Origin: Clostridiales bacterium
GTDB lineage: Bacteria; Bacillota; Clostridia; Oscillospirales; Oscillospiraceae
Assembly: GCA_021205205.1 (NCBI GenBank)
Contig: JAJPXY010000150.1
Coordinates: forward strand, 1 to 43,824
DNA: 43,824 nt
Direction: 5' to 3'
The notes beneath the pieces are model-generated. The model was not told the origin of the DNA. It worked only from the letters and a program-made list of their open reading frames with translations, and did no database searches. Made by a program: the position numbers and the translations under genes. Below, one piece after another: positions 10,933 to 20,773 of this stretch (positions within the stretch are counted from its first letter, which is position 1; each line of letters opens with the position of its first letter).

Positions 10933-13422
10933 CTTTGCGACTTCTTCCATCTGGAAGCACTCGAAGATGTCCCCGACCTTGATGTCGGAGAACTTCTCCA
11001 GGGTGATGCCGCACTCGTACCCGGCCTGCACCTCCCGGACGGAGTCCTTGAAGCGCTGGAGGCTGGCGATCTCGCCCTCGTGGATGACGATGCCGTCCCG
11101 GACCAGCCGCAGCTGGGCGTTCCGGGTGACCTTGCCCTCCAGCACGTAGGAACCGGCCACGATGCCCACGTTGGTGATTTTGTACACCTGGCGGACCTCC
11201 ACGCGGCCCAGCTCCACCTCTTTGAAGGTGGGGGCCAGCATACCCTTCATGGCGGCCTCGATCTCCTCGATGCACTCGTAGATGACCCGGTACATCCGCA
11301 TATCCACCTTGTTCCGCTCGGCCATAGCCTTGGCGGCGGAGTCGGGGCGGACGTTGAAGCCCACGATGATGGCGTTGGAGGTGGAGGCCAGCATGATGTC
11401 GCTCTCGTTGATGGCACCCACGCCGCCGTGGATGACCCGGACCCGGACCTCGTCGTTGGAGAGCTTCTCCAGGTTCTGCTTCACGGCCTCCACGCTGCCC
11501 TGCACGTCGGCCTTGACGATGATGTTCAGGTCCTTGACCTCGCCCTCCTGAATCTGGGAGAACAGGTCGTCCAGGCTGATCTTCTTGGCGGTGGGGGCGG
11601 CGGCAGCGGCCTTCTGCTCCTGCTTGCGCTGCTCGGCCAGTTCCCGGGCCATGCGCTCGTCGGCCACGGCGTAGAAGTCGTCGACGGCGCTGGGGACCTC
11701 GGCCATGCCGGTGATTTCCACGGGGACGGAGGGACCGGCGGCCTTGAGCCGCTTGCCCCGGTAGTCGGTCATGGCGCGGACACGGCCCACGGCGGTCCCG
11801 GCGATGATGACGTCGCCCTGCTTCAATGTGCCGTTCTGCACCAGCAGAGTGGCCACCGGGCCGCGGCCCTTGTCCAGCCGGGCTTCGATGACCGCGCCCT
11901 TGGCGGCGCGGTTGGGGTTGGCCCGCAGCTCCCGCATTTCGGCAGTCAGCAGCACCATCTCCAGCAGCTCGTCGATGCCCTCGCCGGTCTTGGCGGAGAT
12001 GGGGCAGACAATGGTGTCGCCGCCCCAGTCCTCGGCCAGCAGGTCGTATTTGGTCAGCTCCTGCTTGATGCGCTCCGGGTCGGCCCCGGGCAGGTCCATC
12101 TTGTTGATGGCCACCACGATGGGGATACCGGCGGCCTTGGCGTGGTTGATGGCCTCCACGGTCTGGGGCATGATGCCGTCGTCCGCCGCTACCACCAGGA
12201 TGGCGATGTCGGTGACCATCGCGCCCCGGGCGCGCATGGCGGTGAAAGCCTCGTGGCCGGGGGTGTCCAGGAAGGTGACGATTTTGCCGCCGGGCACCTT
12301 CACCTGATACGCGCCGATGGCCTGGGTGATGCCGCCGGCCTCCCCGGCGGTGACGTTGGTGGAACGGATCTTATCCAGCAGAGAGGTCTTGCCGTGGTCT
12401 ACGTGGCCCATGACCACCACCACGGGGGCGCGCGGCTCCAGGTTCTCCTCGGCGTCCTCAGTGTTGTCGATGAGCTTCTCCTCGATGGTGACGACCACTT
12501 CCTTCTCCACCTTGCAGCCCAGCTCTTCGGCCACGAAGGCGGCGGTGTCGAAGTCGATGGTGTCGCTCATGGAGGCCATCACGCCGTTCATCATCAGGCG
12601 CTTGACCACCTCGGCCCCGGTTTTCTTCATCCGGGAGGCCAGCTCGCCCACGGTGATCTCGTCGGGGATCTGGACCTTGACGGGAGCCTTCCGGGCGGCC
12701 TCCTGCTGGAGGCGGCGCATCCGCTGCTGCTGCTCCTCCTGGCGGCGCTTGGCGGACTGCTTACCCTGCTTCTGCTGCTGCTGGCGGCGGGAGGAGATCT
12801 TCTGCTTGCCCTGCTGCATCCGCTCGGCCCGCTCCGGGGCCAGGTCGTCCAGCCGGGAGTCGTACCGGTCCAGGTTGACGTTCACGTTCTTGCGGGTGTT
12901 GACCACCTTTTTCTGGGGAACGCGGCTGGCGGGCTGTTGCTGCGCGGACGGCTGCTGGGCAGCCTGCTTCTGGCTGCCGCCGGACTGCTGCTTGGTCTGG
13001 GCCTTGGCGGACGCAGCCTGCTTCTGCTCGGCGGGCTGCCTGCCGCCCTGCTGCCGGGCAGAGGACTGCTGGGCCTTGCCGCCCTGGCGCTGACCGCGGT
13101 CGCCGCGCTGCACGGCGGCCTTGTCGCCCTGCTTGGCCTGCGCCTTCTGGCTCTGCTGGGGCTTCGGAGCGTCAGCCTTGGCGGCGTTCGGCTCGTGATA
13201 CGTCTCGGCAAACACCTCTTCCAGGCTGCCGATCTGGTTGGTTTGGGTCAGATAGTCGAAGATGATGGAAAGCTCCTGGTCCGTCAGCCGGGCCATGGCG
13301 CTGGTGGGCGCTTTGGCGTATTTGGTCAGGATCTCCGTGATTTTTTTGTTGCCAATGGCCTTTCCGTTCAATGCGAAGTCCTTGCCGACCTCGCGCACTC
13401 TGTATTTGATCTCCAGACTCAT
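10930..13422 (-). CDS. infB: Translation initiation factor IF-2
   Basis: [37 protein letters not shown]-rich N-terminal region; ATG at 13422. Confidence 0.97.
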   Translation of the reverse strand: MSLEIKYRVREVGKDFALNGKAIGNKKITEILTKYAKAPTSAMARLTDQELSIIFDYLTQTNQIGSLEEVFAETYHEPNAAKADAPKPQQSQKAQAKQGDKAAVQRGDRGQRQGGKAQQSSARQQGGRQPAEQKQAASAKAQTKQQSGGSQKQAAQQPSAQQQPASRVPQKKVVNTRKNVNVNLDRYDSRLDDLAPERAERMQQGKQKISSRRQQQQKQGKQSAKRRQEEQQQRMRRLQQEAARKAPVKVQIPDEITVGELASRMKKTGAEVVKRLMMNGVMASMSDTIDFDTAAFVAEELGCKVEKEVVVTIEEKLIDNTEDAEENLEPRAPVVVVMGHVDHGKTSLLDKIRSTNVTAGEAGGITQAIGAYQVKVPGGKIVTFLDTPGHEAFTAMRARGAMVTDIAILVVAADDGIMPQTVEAINHAKAAGIPIVVAINKMDLPGADPERIKQELTKYDLLAEDWGGDTIVCPISAKTGEGIDELLEMVLLTAEMRELRANPNRAAKGAVIEARLDKGRGPVATLLVQNGTLKQGDVIIAGTAVGRVRAMTDYRGKRLKAAGPSVPVEITGMAEVPSAVDDFYAVADERMARELAEQRKQEQKAAAAAPTAKKISLDDLFSQIQEGEVKDLNIIVKADVQGSVEAVKQNLEKLSNDEVRVRVIHGGVGAINESDIMLASTSNAIIVGFNVRPDSAAKAMAERNKVDMRMYRVIYECIEEIEAAMKGMLAPTFKEVELGRVEVRQVYKITNVGIVAGSYVLEGKVTRNAQLRLVRDGIVIHEGEIASLQRFKDSVREVQAGYECGITLEKFSDIKVGDIFECFQMEEVAK

Positions 13423-13501
13423 CTATAGCCACCTCCTATATTCCGTGGGGCGCTTTCCCGGTCAGTCGGCGGAGCCGACGACTGAAAAACGCTCCGGGTG
13501 A

Positions 13502-13903
13502 TTACTTCCTTCTCGGTTTGGTCTTTTTGCGCCGGAGCAGCTTTTCCTGCTTCCGGGCCAGCTCCTGGGCGATGGGGACCAGGGCGGGGTCCTCCCCGGC
13601 CACCAGACCGGCAATTTTGGCGGCGAAGCCCAAATCGGTGACGGCGCAGACGGCGCAGGTGTCCCGGCCCAGGGCCGCGCCCAGCTGGGCTTTGCCGCAG
13701 GGCAGGGCCATGACCGCGATCCGTTCCCCGGCCAGGGTGCGGACCCGCCGGACGGTGCCGGGGGCGGCGTCCGCCGCCAGCAGCAGCAGCCGGACCTTGT
13801 GGGCGGCTGCTGCCTCCTGGACCATGTCCTCCCCCTGGGCCAGCCGCCCGGCCCGTTTGGCCAGGCCCAGCAGCCGCAGGCTCTCAGCTTGTTCCATCGC
13901 CAT
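13502..13903 (-). CDS. ylxQ: L7Ae-family ribosomal protein (YlxQ-like)
   Basis: LRLLGLAKRAGRLAQGEDMVQEAAAAHKVRLLLLAADAA; between ylxR and infB. Confidence 0.85.
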   Translation of the reverse strand: MAMEQAESLRLLGLAKRAGRLAQGEDMVQEAAAAHKVRLLLLAADAAPGTVRRVRTLAGERIAVMALPCGKAQLGAALGRDTCAVCAVTDLGFAAKIAGLVAGEDPALVPIAQELARKQEKLLRRKKTKPRRK

Positions 13904-14159
13904 GCTCCATCTGGCCCTCCAGCGCCTCATAGACCTCGTCGGGTATCTTCATGCTGAACGCGCGGCCCAGAGCGTTGCTCTTTCTGGCCCGCTTCAGGCA
14001 GTCCCCGTTGGGACAGACGTATGCGCCCCGGCCGGGTTTTTTGCCCCGGAAGTCCAGGGACAGCTCCCCCTCCGGGGAGCGGACCACCCGGATCAGCTCC
14101 CGCTTGGGCTTCATCTCCCGGCAGCCCACGCACTGGCGCATGGGGATTTTTTTCGGCAT
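13884..14159 (-). CDS. ylxR: YlxR family protein
   Basis: MPKKIPMRQCVGCREMKPKRELIRVVRSPEG...KKPGRGAYVC. Confidence 0.93.
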   Translation of the reverse strand: MPKKIPMRQCVGCREMKPKRELIRVVRSPEGELSLDFRGKKPGRGAYVCPNGDCLKRARKSNALGRAFSMKIPDEVYEALEGQMEHGDGTS

Positions 14160-14189
14160 AGGGGCTTCCTCCCTTCGGTGACGGGGTGT

Positions 14190-15425
14190 TTATTCGTCCT
14201 CGGCGAACAGCGCGTCGTCGGAGAACAGCTCTTCCTCCGGGGCCGCCTCCGCGCCCTCGTCTGCCGGTTCCGCTTCCGCCTGGGCGGCGCGCTCCGCCCG
14301 CTCCCGGGCCTCCTGCTCGGCCAGCTCCGCGGCGGCGGTGACGCTCTTGATGTCGATTTTGTAGCCGGTCAGGCGGGCGGCCAGCCGGGCGTTCTGGCCC
14401 TCCTTGCCGATGGCAAGGGAGAGCTGGTCGTCGGGCACCACCACACGGCAGGTTTTCTGCTCCGGCTGGGCGTCCACGCTGACCACGTCGGCGGGGGCCA
14501 GGGCGGCGGCAATATAGGCGGCGGGGTCGTCGGAATACTTGATGATGTCCACCTTTTCGCCGTTCAGTTCCTCCACCACGGCGTTGACACGGGCGCCCCG
14601 GGTGCCCACGCAGGCGCCGATGGGGTCGATCTCCGGGTCGCTGGACCAGACGGCCATCTTGGTGCGGCTGCCGGCCTCCCGGGCGATGGATTTGACCTCC
14701 ACCGTACCGTCGAACAGCTCCGGCACCTCCAGCTCAAACAGACGGCGCACCAGGCCGTGGTGGGTGCGGGAGATGACCACCTGGGTCCCCCGGGTGCCCT
14801 TGCGTACCTCCACTACGTAGACCTTCAGGCGTTGTCCTTCGGTGTAGGTCTCGCCACGCACCTGCTCGCCGGTGTAGAGCAGGGCCTCGGTGGTTTTGTC
14901 GCCGGAGGCCAGCTTGACATAGATGCCGCCGGTGCGGGGGTCTGTACGGGAGACGACGCCGGTGAGGATTTCCTTCTCCTTGGTCTGGAACTCGTCGAAG
15001 ACCATGTTCCGCTCCGCCTCGCGGATGCCCTGGATGATGACCTGCCGGGCGGTCTGGGCGGCGATGCGGCCAAAGTTCTTGGTTTTCAGCTCCTTGCTGA
15101 CCACGTCGCCCACCTGGGCGTTGGGGAGGCTCCTGCGGACCTCCTCCAGGGAGATCTCGGTGTCGGGGTTGTCGACCTCCTCCACCACCTCCCGCTTGAT
15201 GATCATGCGGATGGAATTCTTCTCCTCGTCTGCCAGCACCACCAGGTTGTCCCCGATGCCTTCGTGGTCCCGCTTGTAGGCGGTGACCAGGGCCTGGGTG
15301 ATTTTTTCCAGCATATAGTCTTTGGAAATGCCCCGCTCCTGCTCCAGCATATCCAGGGCCAGGAAGAAGTCCTTTGCGTCTTCCTCGGGGGTGGGGCCTT
15401 TCTTTTTGCTCACTCGTCTAGCCAT
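14190..15425 (-). CDS. nusA: Transcription termination/antitermination factor NusA
   Basis: S1/KH motifs (IDPIGACVGTRGARVNAVVEELNGEKVDIIKYSDDP; LAIGKEGQNARLAARLTGYKIDIKS). Confidence 0.97.
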   Translation of the reverse strand: MARRVSKKKGPTPEEDAKDFFLALDMLEQERGISKDYMLEKITQALVTAYKRDHEGIGDNLVVLADEEKNSIRMIIKREVVEEVDNPDTEISLEEVRRSLPNAQVGDVVSKELKTKNFGRIAAQTARQVIIQGIREAERNMVFDEFQTKEKEILTGVVSRTDPRTGGIYVKLASGDKTTEALLYTGEQVRGETYTEGQRLKVYVVEVRKGTRGTQVVISRTHHGLVRRLFELEVPELFDGTVEVKSIAREAGSRTKMAVWSSDPEIDPIGACVGTRGARVNAVVEELNGEKVDIIKYSDDPAAYIAAALAPADVVSVDAQPEQKTCRVVVPDDQLSLAIGKEGQNARLAARLTGYKIDIKSVTAAAELAEQEARERAERAAQAEAEPADEGAEAAPEEELFSDDALFAEDE

Positions 15426-15485
15426 GTCACAGCTTCACTCCTTTATCTCCGGGCGGGGCGGAATACCCGTCCCGCCGTTTTTTCA

Positions 15486-15944
15486 TTAAAAGTCGATGTG
15501 CAGACGCACCAGGGCCAGCTCCTTTTTCTCGAAGGACTGCGTCTCGCCCGCCGCGTCGGCGATGGTCACTTTGCCGTCCTCGTACCCGGTCAGGGTCCCC
15601 TGGAACGCCTTTTTCCCGTCCCTGGGGCGGTAGAGCTTGATGTCTACCTCCTGGCCCATGCACTGGGCAAAGTGGGCGGGCTTTTTCAGCGCCCGGTCGG
15701 CGCCGGCGCTGCCCACCTCTAACACGTAGCTGCCCTCGATGGGGTCGGCCTCGTCCAGCAGGTCGCTGAGGGGGCGGCTGACCGCCTCGCACTGGTTGAT
15801 GGAGACGCCCTCCGGGCAGTCCAAAAACACCCGCAGGTACCAGGTCCCGGCCTCCCGGACGTACTCCACATCCCACAGGGTACAGCCCGCCTGCTCCACC
15901 AGAGGCAGAGCCAGCTCCGCGGTCAGTTCCGTTACTTTTTTCAT
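15486..15944 (-). CDS. rimP: Ribosome maturation factor RimP
   Basis: MKKVTELTAELALPLVEQAGCTLWDVEYVREAGTWYLRVFLD; first gene of the nusA operon. Confidence 0.94.
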   Translation of the reverse strand: MKKVTELTAELALPLVEQAGCTLWDVEYVREAGTWYLRVFLDCPEGVSINQCEAVSRPLSDLLDEADPIEGSYVLEVGSAGADRALKKPAHFAQCMGQEVDIKLYRPRDGKKAFQGTLTGYEDGKVTIADAAGETQSFEKKELALVRLHIDF

Positions 15945-16004
15945 TGGTTGCACCACGCTTTCTCTCCCGGCCCGCAAAACGCGCCGGGGACGCAAAAAAG
16001 CTCA

Positions 16005-16032
16005 AAGAAAAGAGCGGGGCGGACCCCACTCT
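16005..16032 (-). promoter_or_regulatory. rimP-leader hairpin with U-rich tail (attenuator-like)
   Basis: Minus-strand RNA AGAGUGGGG-UCCG-CCCCGCUCU-UUUCUUU; the stem is complete only on the minus strand, through a U.G wobble. Confidence 0.6.
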
Positions 16033-16135
16033 TATGGTTGATACGTTCTTACTTTGTTATTGTAGCACGTCTCGGCGGGAAAAGCAAGAGCTTTTCTGCG
16101 TCGGAAACAAATTTTCTGCGGTCGGCGGAAAGGTT

Positions 16136-16478
16136 TCATGAGCAAAGGTCCTCGATGAGCGACGCCAGCTCCTGGTCGGATTCTGCGGCGATGCCCGCCT
16201 CCAGAAGCGCCCGGTCCTCCCGGGGCAGGGAGGCCGCCAACACCCCCGTATGGGTCAGCAGACTGCCGCGGCGGAACACACAGATCTCCCCGTCTACGCT
16301 GCGCAGCTCATAGAGAGGGGCCGCCTCCCCGATGGGGGCGTCGGCTGGCTGCGGAGACGACGACTGTGGAGGCCGCCGTCTCCGCAGCCTGGGGCCAGGG
16401 AGAGGACAGGGCGGCGCAGGACAAAGACAGCGCCAGGCAAAAGGCGGTCAGCAGCACAACGGCGCGTAGTTTCATCAT
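16136..16478 (-). pseudogene. Frameshifted small exported protein (signal peptide in one frame, BofC-C-like tail in another)
   Basis: Frame 0: MMKLRAVVLLTAFCLALSLSCAALSSPWPQAAETAAS...; frame +1: ADAPIGEAAPLYELRSVDGEICVFRRGSLLTHTGVLAASLPREDRALLEAGIAAESDQELASLIEDLCS*. Confidence 0.6.
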
Positions 16479-16640
16479 AGAGCATCAGAATCCTTCCGGT
16501 AATAAAATAAGGTTAGTGGCTTAGTATGTACCACTTTCCCGATTTTTAAACACAGGAAGGGGGAATTAGCTGTTAGCCAGGTACTGCTCACTTTTGTGGT
16601 TGTCCCTTTGAAGCAGACTTGTCCATCATTCCAGCGGAGA

Positions 16641-16705
16641 AACCCCTCCGCCACCGCCTAAAGGCGGCGGCCCTCCTCCCCTTTCAGGGGAGGCAAGAGG
16701 GGATA
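16641..16705. repeat. Double-hairpin intergenic repeat of a type I recall from gut Firmicutes
   Basis: CCCCTCCGCCACCGCC-taaa-GGCGGCGGCCCTCCTCCCC-tttca-GGGGAGGCAAG. Confidence 0.6.
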
Positions 16706-16770
16706 GTGCTTGCCGTTTGATGTCGGTTTTGCCCAAAAGATGTGGCATTTTGAGTAGAACTGCCCACCTT

Positions 16771-16797
16771 CTAGCAACTAACCACTAGCCACTAAAG
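16771..16797. repeat. Intergenic repeat, TTAGCTGTTAGC/ACTAACCACTAGC family
   Basis: ctagcaactaaccactagccactaaag; compare 29573-29636 and 16565-16580. Confidence 0.45.
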
Positions 16798-16825
16798 AAC
16801 GTGGCTGATTCAAAGGGATAGTCAG

Positions 16826-16862
16826 AATTGCACATTGCACATTGCCCATTGAAAATTGTCAA
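16826..16862. repeat. Dispersed TTGCACATTGC-type intergenic repeat
   Basis: aattgcacattgcacattgcccattgaaaattgtcaa. Confidence 0.55.
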
Positions 16863-17569
16863 TACCCGGCGCTCTCCTTAACGCTGGCCCCCACAAACCG
16901 CACCGCCGCTGCGGCCAGGACCATGGTGGGGTCGATGCTGGGCCTGTCGATGTGGAACAGGTCGAAGGCCACGGGCAGCTCGGTACAGCCCAAAATCAGC
17001 ACCTGCGCGCCCTGGTCGAACAGCTCGTCCATGGCGGCGTAAAAGCCCGTCAGGTCGATGGAGAGGTTGCCTGCCTTGACACCTTTATAAATCACGTCCA
17101 TGACCGCCTGCTGCCGCTCCGGGGAGGGCATACACATCTCCACGCCCTCCGCGTCGAAGGCGGTCTTGTAGACGCCGGAGCGGCAGGTGCCGTCGGTGGC
17201 CAGCAGGCCCACCTTGGTCAGGCCCCGCTCTTTGACCGTCTTGGCGGTCTCCCGGATCATGTGGAGCATGGGGATGTCGATGAAGGGGGCGATGCGGTCA
17301 TAGAAGTAGTGAGCGGTGTTACAGGGCATGATGAGCACGTCCGCACCCATACCCTGGAGCCGCACCGCGCTCTTGACCATCTCCGGCACGGGGTCCTTCC
17401 CGCCCTCCAGGATGGCTTTGGTCCGGTCGGCGATCTCGGTGTTGCTGTCGATGCACACGCGCACATGCTCCTGGTCGCAGGCGGCGCCGGTGATGTCCAC
17501 GATCTTGTGGAACAGGTCGCAGGTGGCCAGCGGCCCCATGCCGCCCAGAATGCCGATGGTTTTTTTCAT
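16859..17569 (-). CDS. Aspartate/glutamate racemase family protein
   Basis: MKKTIGILGGMGPLATCDLFHKIVDITGA, MPCNTAHYF, LILGCTELPVAF. Confidence 0.93.
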   Translation of the reverse strand: MKKTIGILGGMGPLATCDLFHKIVDITGAACDQEHVRVCIDSNTEIADRTKAILEGGKDPVPEMVKSAVRLQGMGADVLIMPCNTAHYFYDRIAPFIDIPMLHMIRETAKTVKERGLTKVGLLATDGTCRSGVYKTAFDAEGVEMCMPSPERQQAVMDVIYKGVKAGNLSIDLTGFYAAMDELFDQGAQVLILGCTELPVAFDLFHIDRPSIDPTMVLAAAAVRFVGASVKESAGY

Positions 17570-18020
17570 AGTTGGAACGCCTCGCAATCTTGAAATATGA
17601 GTTATTTTACCATATTTTCCGGGGTAGTGTCAACAGGGGGAGATGTCGCAGGAGAAGAAGCCGATCTTCAGGCAACCCGCTGGACAGGCGTTCCCGCTGC
17701 CCCGATTGCCTTCGGCCAAATCTGTGGCAAAATACACAAAAGCGGACCCGATTTTCCGAAATTTTTTAGGAACGAAATAACCGTTTGCGCGGATTTTTGA
17801 CCGTTCATGCAAAACCGCTTGAAAAACACCCTTGAAAATGATAGAGTCCCTTCCAGAAGGCAGTTGCTTTTTGAAAACGGCAGGATGCCAGACGAGGAAC
17901 GCGCCTGGCGGCTCAGACAGCCGGAACGCGGCAGATGCAGCGCAAACTGCATGAATCGTTCTAATGTTATTAATATTATCTGCGGCGGATTCCGCAGAAC
18001 ACAACCAGGAGGGATGACAA

Positions 18021-19109
18021 ATGACGCGCAGACGAAAAGACATTTTTCATTACATTGATAGCAGGGGAGGGATGAGCTTTCAGCAAAGTGCATTTAACGA
18101 GGTTGACGCGCTGATCCTTTCGGTGTTGGCCTATCTCGATTTTTCCTTTGTGAAAGACGGCGCCACCGTCTCTCTGCCCGACGCAGCAGAGGCGATCCGC
18201 CAGATGCCTGATGCGGTCAAATACAACGGGCTGACGGTTGGCTATATGCGCTCTGTTGTGCGGCTGGCCGAGGCCGCTGCCCGGTCCGCTCGCTTCCGGG
18301 AGATGAAAGTATTCCGCTATGTGAACCTCATTGATGAGGAAACGGAAATGCAGTTTTCCGCTGTCTCGTTTCTGCTCCCTGACCGGACCCTGTTCCTCTC
18401 GTTCCGGGGGACCGACAACACTCTGGTCGGGTGGAAGGAAGACCTCAATATGGGCTTCATGCACGGCGTACCGGCACAGTGGGAAGCCGTCAATTATGTG
18501 GTGCGTTCGCTTAGTCGGGTCAACCTGCCGTTTCGGCTGGGCGGTCACTCCAAAGGTGGGAATCTGGCCGTTTGGGCGGGGGCGCATCTGCCCGCGGACT
18601 GTAAACGAAATCTGATTGCGATCTATAACAACGACGGACCCGGATTTGACAGCGATTTTTTGGAAAGCGCGCAGTATCGGGCGGTACGGGCGAAAATCGC
18701 CTCGTTTGTCCCTGCGTCCTCCATTGTCGGGGTCCTCATGGAACATGACGACTACACCACCATTCGCAGCTCCAGCCTCTCGTTCCTGCAGCACGACCCG
18801 TTTTCCTGGCTCGTCGATGGGACACGGTTTTTCTACGCTGACACCCGCACTACCTCCGGGTTGCGGTTCGAGACGGCCCTCAATGCCTGGATACGGTCCC
18901 TGTCGGCGGGGGAGCGCAAGACGTTTGTCGAATACATCTATCTGATCATCTGCGCCTCCGAGGCCAAGACGTTGCAGGACCTGATGAGGAACAAACGCCG
19001 TTCTCTGCGGTCTATGAGGAGGAGTTTCGTGGACATGGAACGCGAAAAAAGGTCGCAGTTACTGGATGAAATCAGAAGATTTACCCTGCGGCCCGAAACG
19101 GAATGGTAA
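18021..19109 (+). CDS. DUF2974 (Mbeg1-like) alpha/beta-hydrolase family protein
   Basis: LSFRGTDNTLVGWKEDLNMGF and GHSKGGNLAVWAG nucleophile elbow; NNDGPGFDSDFL. Confidence 0.85.
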   Translation: MTRRRKDIFHYIDSRGGMSFQQSAFNEVDALILSVLAYLDFSFVKDGATVSLPDAAEAIRQMPDAVKYNGLTVGYMRSVVRLAEAAARSARFREMKVFRYVNLIDEETEMQFSAVSFLLPDRTLFLSFRGTDNTLVGWKEDLNMGFMHGVPAQWEAVNYVVRSLSRVNLPFRLGGHSKGGNLAVWAGAHLPADCKRNLIAIYNNDGPGFDSDFLESAQYRAVRAKIASFVPASSIVGVLMEHDDYTTIRSSSLSFLQHDPFSWLVDGTRFFYADTRTTSGLRFETALNAWIRSLSAGERKTFVEYIYLIICASEAKTLQDLMRNKRRSLRSMRRSFVDMEREKRSQLLDEIRRFTLRPETEW

Positions 19110-19140
19110 AGCGCCGCTAGACGGTTCAACCCAAAACGCC

Positions 19141-19183
19141 AACAGGGAGACGGCGCGGAGCCGTCTCCCTGTTGCTTATTTTT
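19141..19183 (+). terminator. Intrinsic terminator between convergent DUF2974 gene and malQ
   Basis: AACAGGGAGACGGC-gcgga-GCCGTCTCCCTGTT followed by gcttattttt. Confidence 0.8.
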
Positions 19184-20696
19184 CGCTATTTTCGTTGTCC
19201 CAGTTCATGCGGCCAAAGAGCTTGGCGGTCTGTAGGATTTCCGCCTGTAACGTCGGCGTCAGCTCCGGTTCCGTGACCCGCCAGCGCCAGTTGGTGCCGA
19301 TGGTGGAGGGTTTGTTGATGCGGCACCGGTTGTCGCAGCCCAAATAGTCCTGCAACGGGACGATGCAGACGGCGGCGGCGGAGCGCTGGATCAGGCCGAT
19401 CATGGAGCGGTACAGCTCCTCTTTGGGCGTAGCCTGGTCACACAGGTAGCGCCGGACCATGGCTCGCTCCTCCTCCCGGATGCTGTCGAACCAGCCCACC
19501 AGGGTCTCGTTGTCATGGGTGCCGGTGTAGGCCACGCAGTTTTCAATGTAGTTGTGGGGCAGGTAGTCGTTGGCGGAGCCGGAGTCCCGGGAGTCGAAGG
19601 CAAATTCCAGCACCTTCATACCGGGAAACCCGCTGTCCCGCACCAACTGCCGCACCGAGTCGGTCACATAGCCCAAATCCTCCGCGATGACCTGGTGCCA
19701 CCCCAGCCGCCGCTCCATGGTGCGGAACAGCTCCAGGCCGGGGCCTTTTTCCCAGTGGCCGTTGCAGGCGGTGGTCTCCCCGTAGGGGATGGAGAAATAC
19801 TCGTCGAACCCCCGGAAATGGTCGATGCGCACCACGTCGTACATCTGGAAGCAGAACCACAGGCGGCTCATCCACCAGTCGTAATCGGTCTGTTTGTGGT
19901 AGTCCCAGCGGTAGAGGGGATTGCCCCACAGCTGGCCGGTGGCGGAAAAACCGTCCGGCGGGCAGCCCGCCACGGCTACGGGGGTGTTGCTGTCGTCCAG
20001 CTGGAACAGCTCCGGGTGCGCCCAGGCGTCGGCGCTGTCCATGGCCACATAGATGGGGATGTCGCCGATGATTTGGATGTGCTTTCCATTGGCGTAGGCT
20101 TTCAGGGCCTTCCACTGTTTGAAAAACAGGTATTGCAGGTACTGCTGGAATTCGATGTCGTAATACAGCTCCCGCCGGTAGTAGTCCATGGCGTAGCCCC
20201 AGCGCAGACGGATGTCCTCCGCCCACTCGGTCCAGGGCTTACCGCCGAAACGGCTTTCCACCGCCATGAACAGGGCGTAATCCGACAGCCACCACTGGTT
20301 TTCCGCCACGAATTGCAGATAGTCGGCGTTGTGACTGACAGCGGCCCGCTCGTAGGCTTTGTGCAGCAGAGGATAACGCGCGTCGTAGAGCTTTTTATAG
20401 TCGATGTCCCGCTCGTCCGTTCCAAAGTCCAACCCGTCGCACTCCGCCCGGGTCAGGACGCCCTCCTCCACCAGCGCGTCCAGGCTGATGAAGTAGGGGT
20501 TCCCCGCGAAGGTGGAGAAGGACTGATAGGGGGAATCCCCATAGCTGGTGGGACCGAGGGGAAGGATCTGCCAATAGGACTGACCAGCAGCGGCCAGCCA
20601 GTCCACCCAGTCATAGGCGTTTTTGGAAAAGCTGCCGATCCCGTACCGGCCTGGCAGACTGGCCAGGGGGAGCAAAATACCCGTGGCTCGTTTCAT
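19176..20696 (-). CDS. malQ: 4-alpha-glucanotransferase (GH77)
   Basis: MKRATGILLPLASLPGRYGIGSFSKNAYDWVDWLAAAGQSYWQILPLGPT; VRIDHFRGFDEYFSIP. Confidence 0.97.
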   Translation of the reverse strand: MKRATGILLPLASLPGRYGIGSFSKNAYDWVDWLAAAGQSYWQILPLGPTSYGDSPYQSFSTFAGNPYFISLDALVEEGVLTRAECDGLDFGTDERDIDYKKLYDARYPLLHKAYERAAVSHNADYLQFVAENQWWLSDYALFMAVESRFGGKPWTEWAEDIRLRWGYAMDYYRRELYYDIEFQQYLQYLFFKQWKALKAYANGKHIQIIGDIPIYVAMDSADAWAHPELFQLDDSNTPVAVAGCPPDGFSATGQLWGNPLYRWDYHKQTDYDWWMSRLWFCFQMYDVVRIDHFRGFDEYFSIPYGETTACNGHWEKGPGLELFRTMERRLGWHQVIAEDLGYVTDSVRQLVRDSGFPGMKVLEFAFDSRDSGSANDYLPHNYIENCVAYTGTHDNETLVGWFDSIREEERAMVRRYLCDQATPKEELYRSMIGLIQRSAAAVCIVPLQDYLGCDNRCRINKPSTIGTNWRWRVTEPELTPTLQAEILQTAKLFGRMNWDNENSEK

Positions 20697-20726
20697 AGGG
20701 ATGCCTCCTCTCTCGTCTCGTGGCAG

Positions 20727-20766
20727 ATGTGCAATGTGCAGTCAGGGGGATACACATTGCATGTGA
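20727..20766. repeat. Dispersed TTGCACATTGC-type repeat between malQ and GH13 gene
   Basis: atgtgcaatgtgcagtcagggggatacacattgcatgtga. Confidence 0.45.
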
Positions 20767-20773
20767 TGACTTG

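Noticed and set aside
10771-13428. 885-aa plus-strand ORF antisense to infB
   Set aside because: Third-position GC bias creates long antisense ORFs; product is a low-complexity L/G/H/D-rich sequence with no domain, while infB on the minus strand is unambiguous.
13518-15722. 734-aa plus-strand ORF antisense to ylxQ-ylxR-nusA-rimP
   Set aside because: Shadow ORF of GC-rich genes; no domain-like features.
17630-18093. Two minus-strand ORFs (137 and 141 aa) between racemase and DUF2974 gene
   Set aside because: No RBS, no family resemblance, mutually overlapping; region is best left as non-coding.
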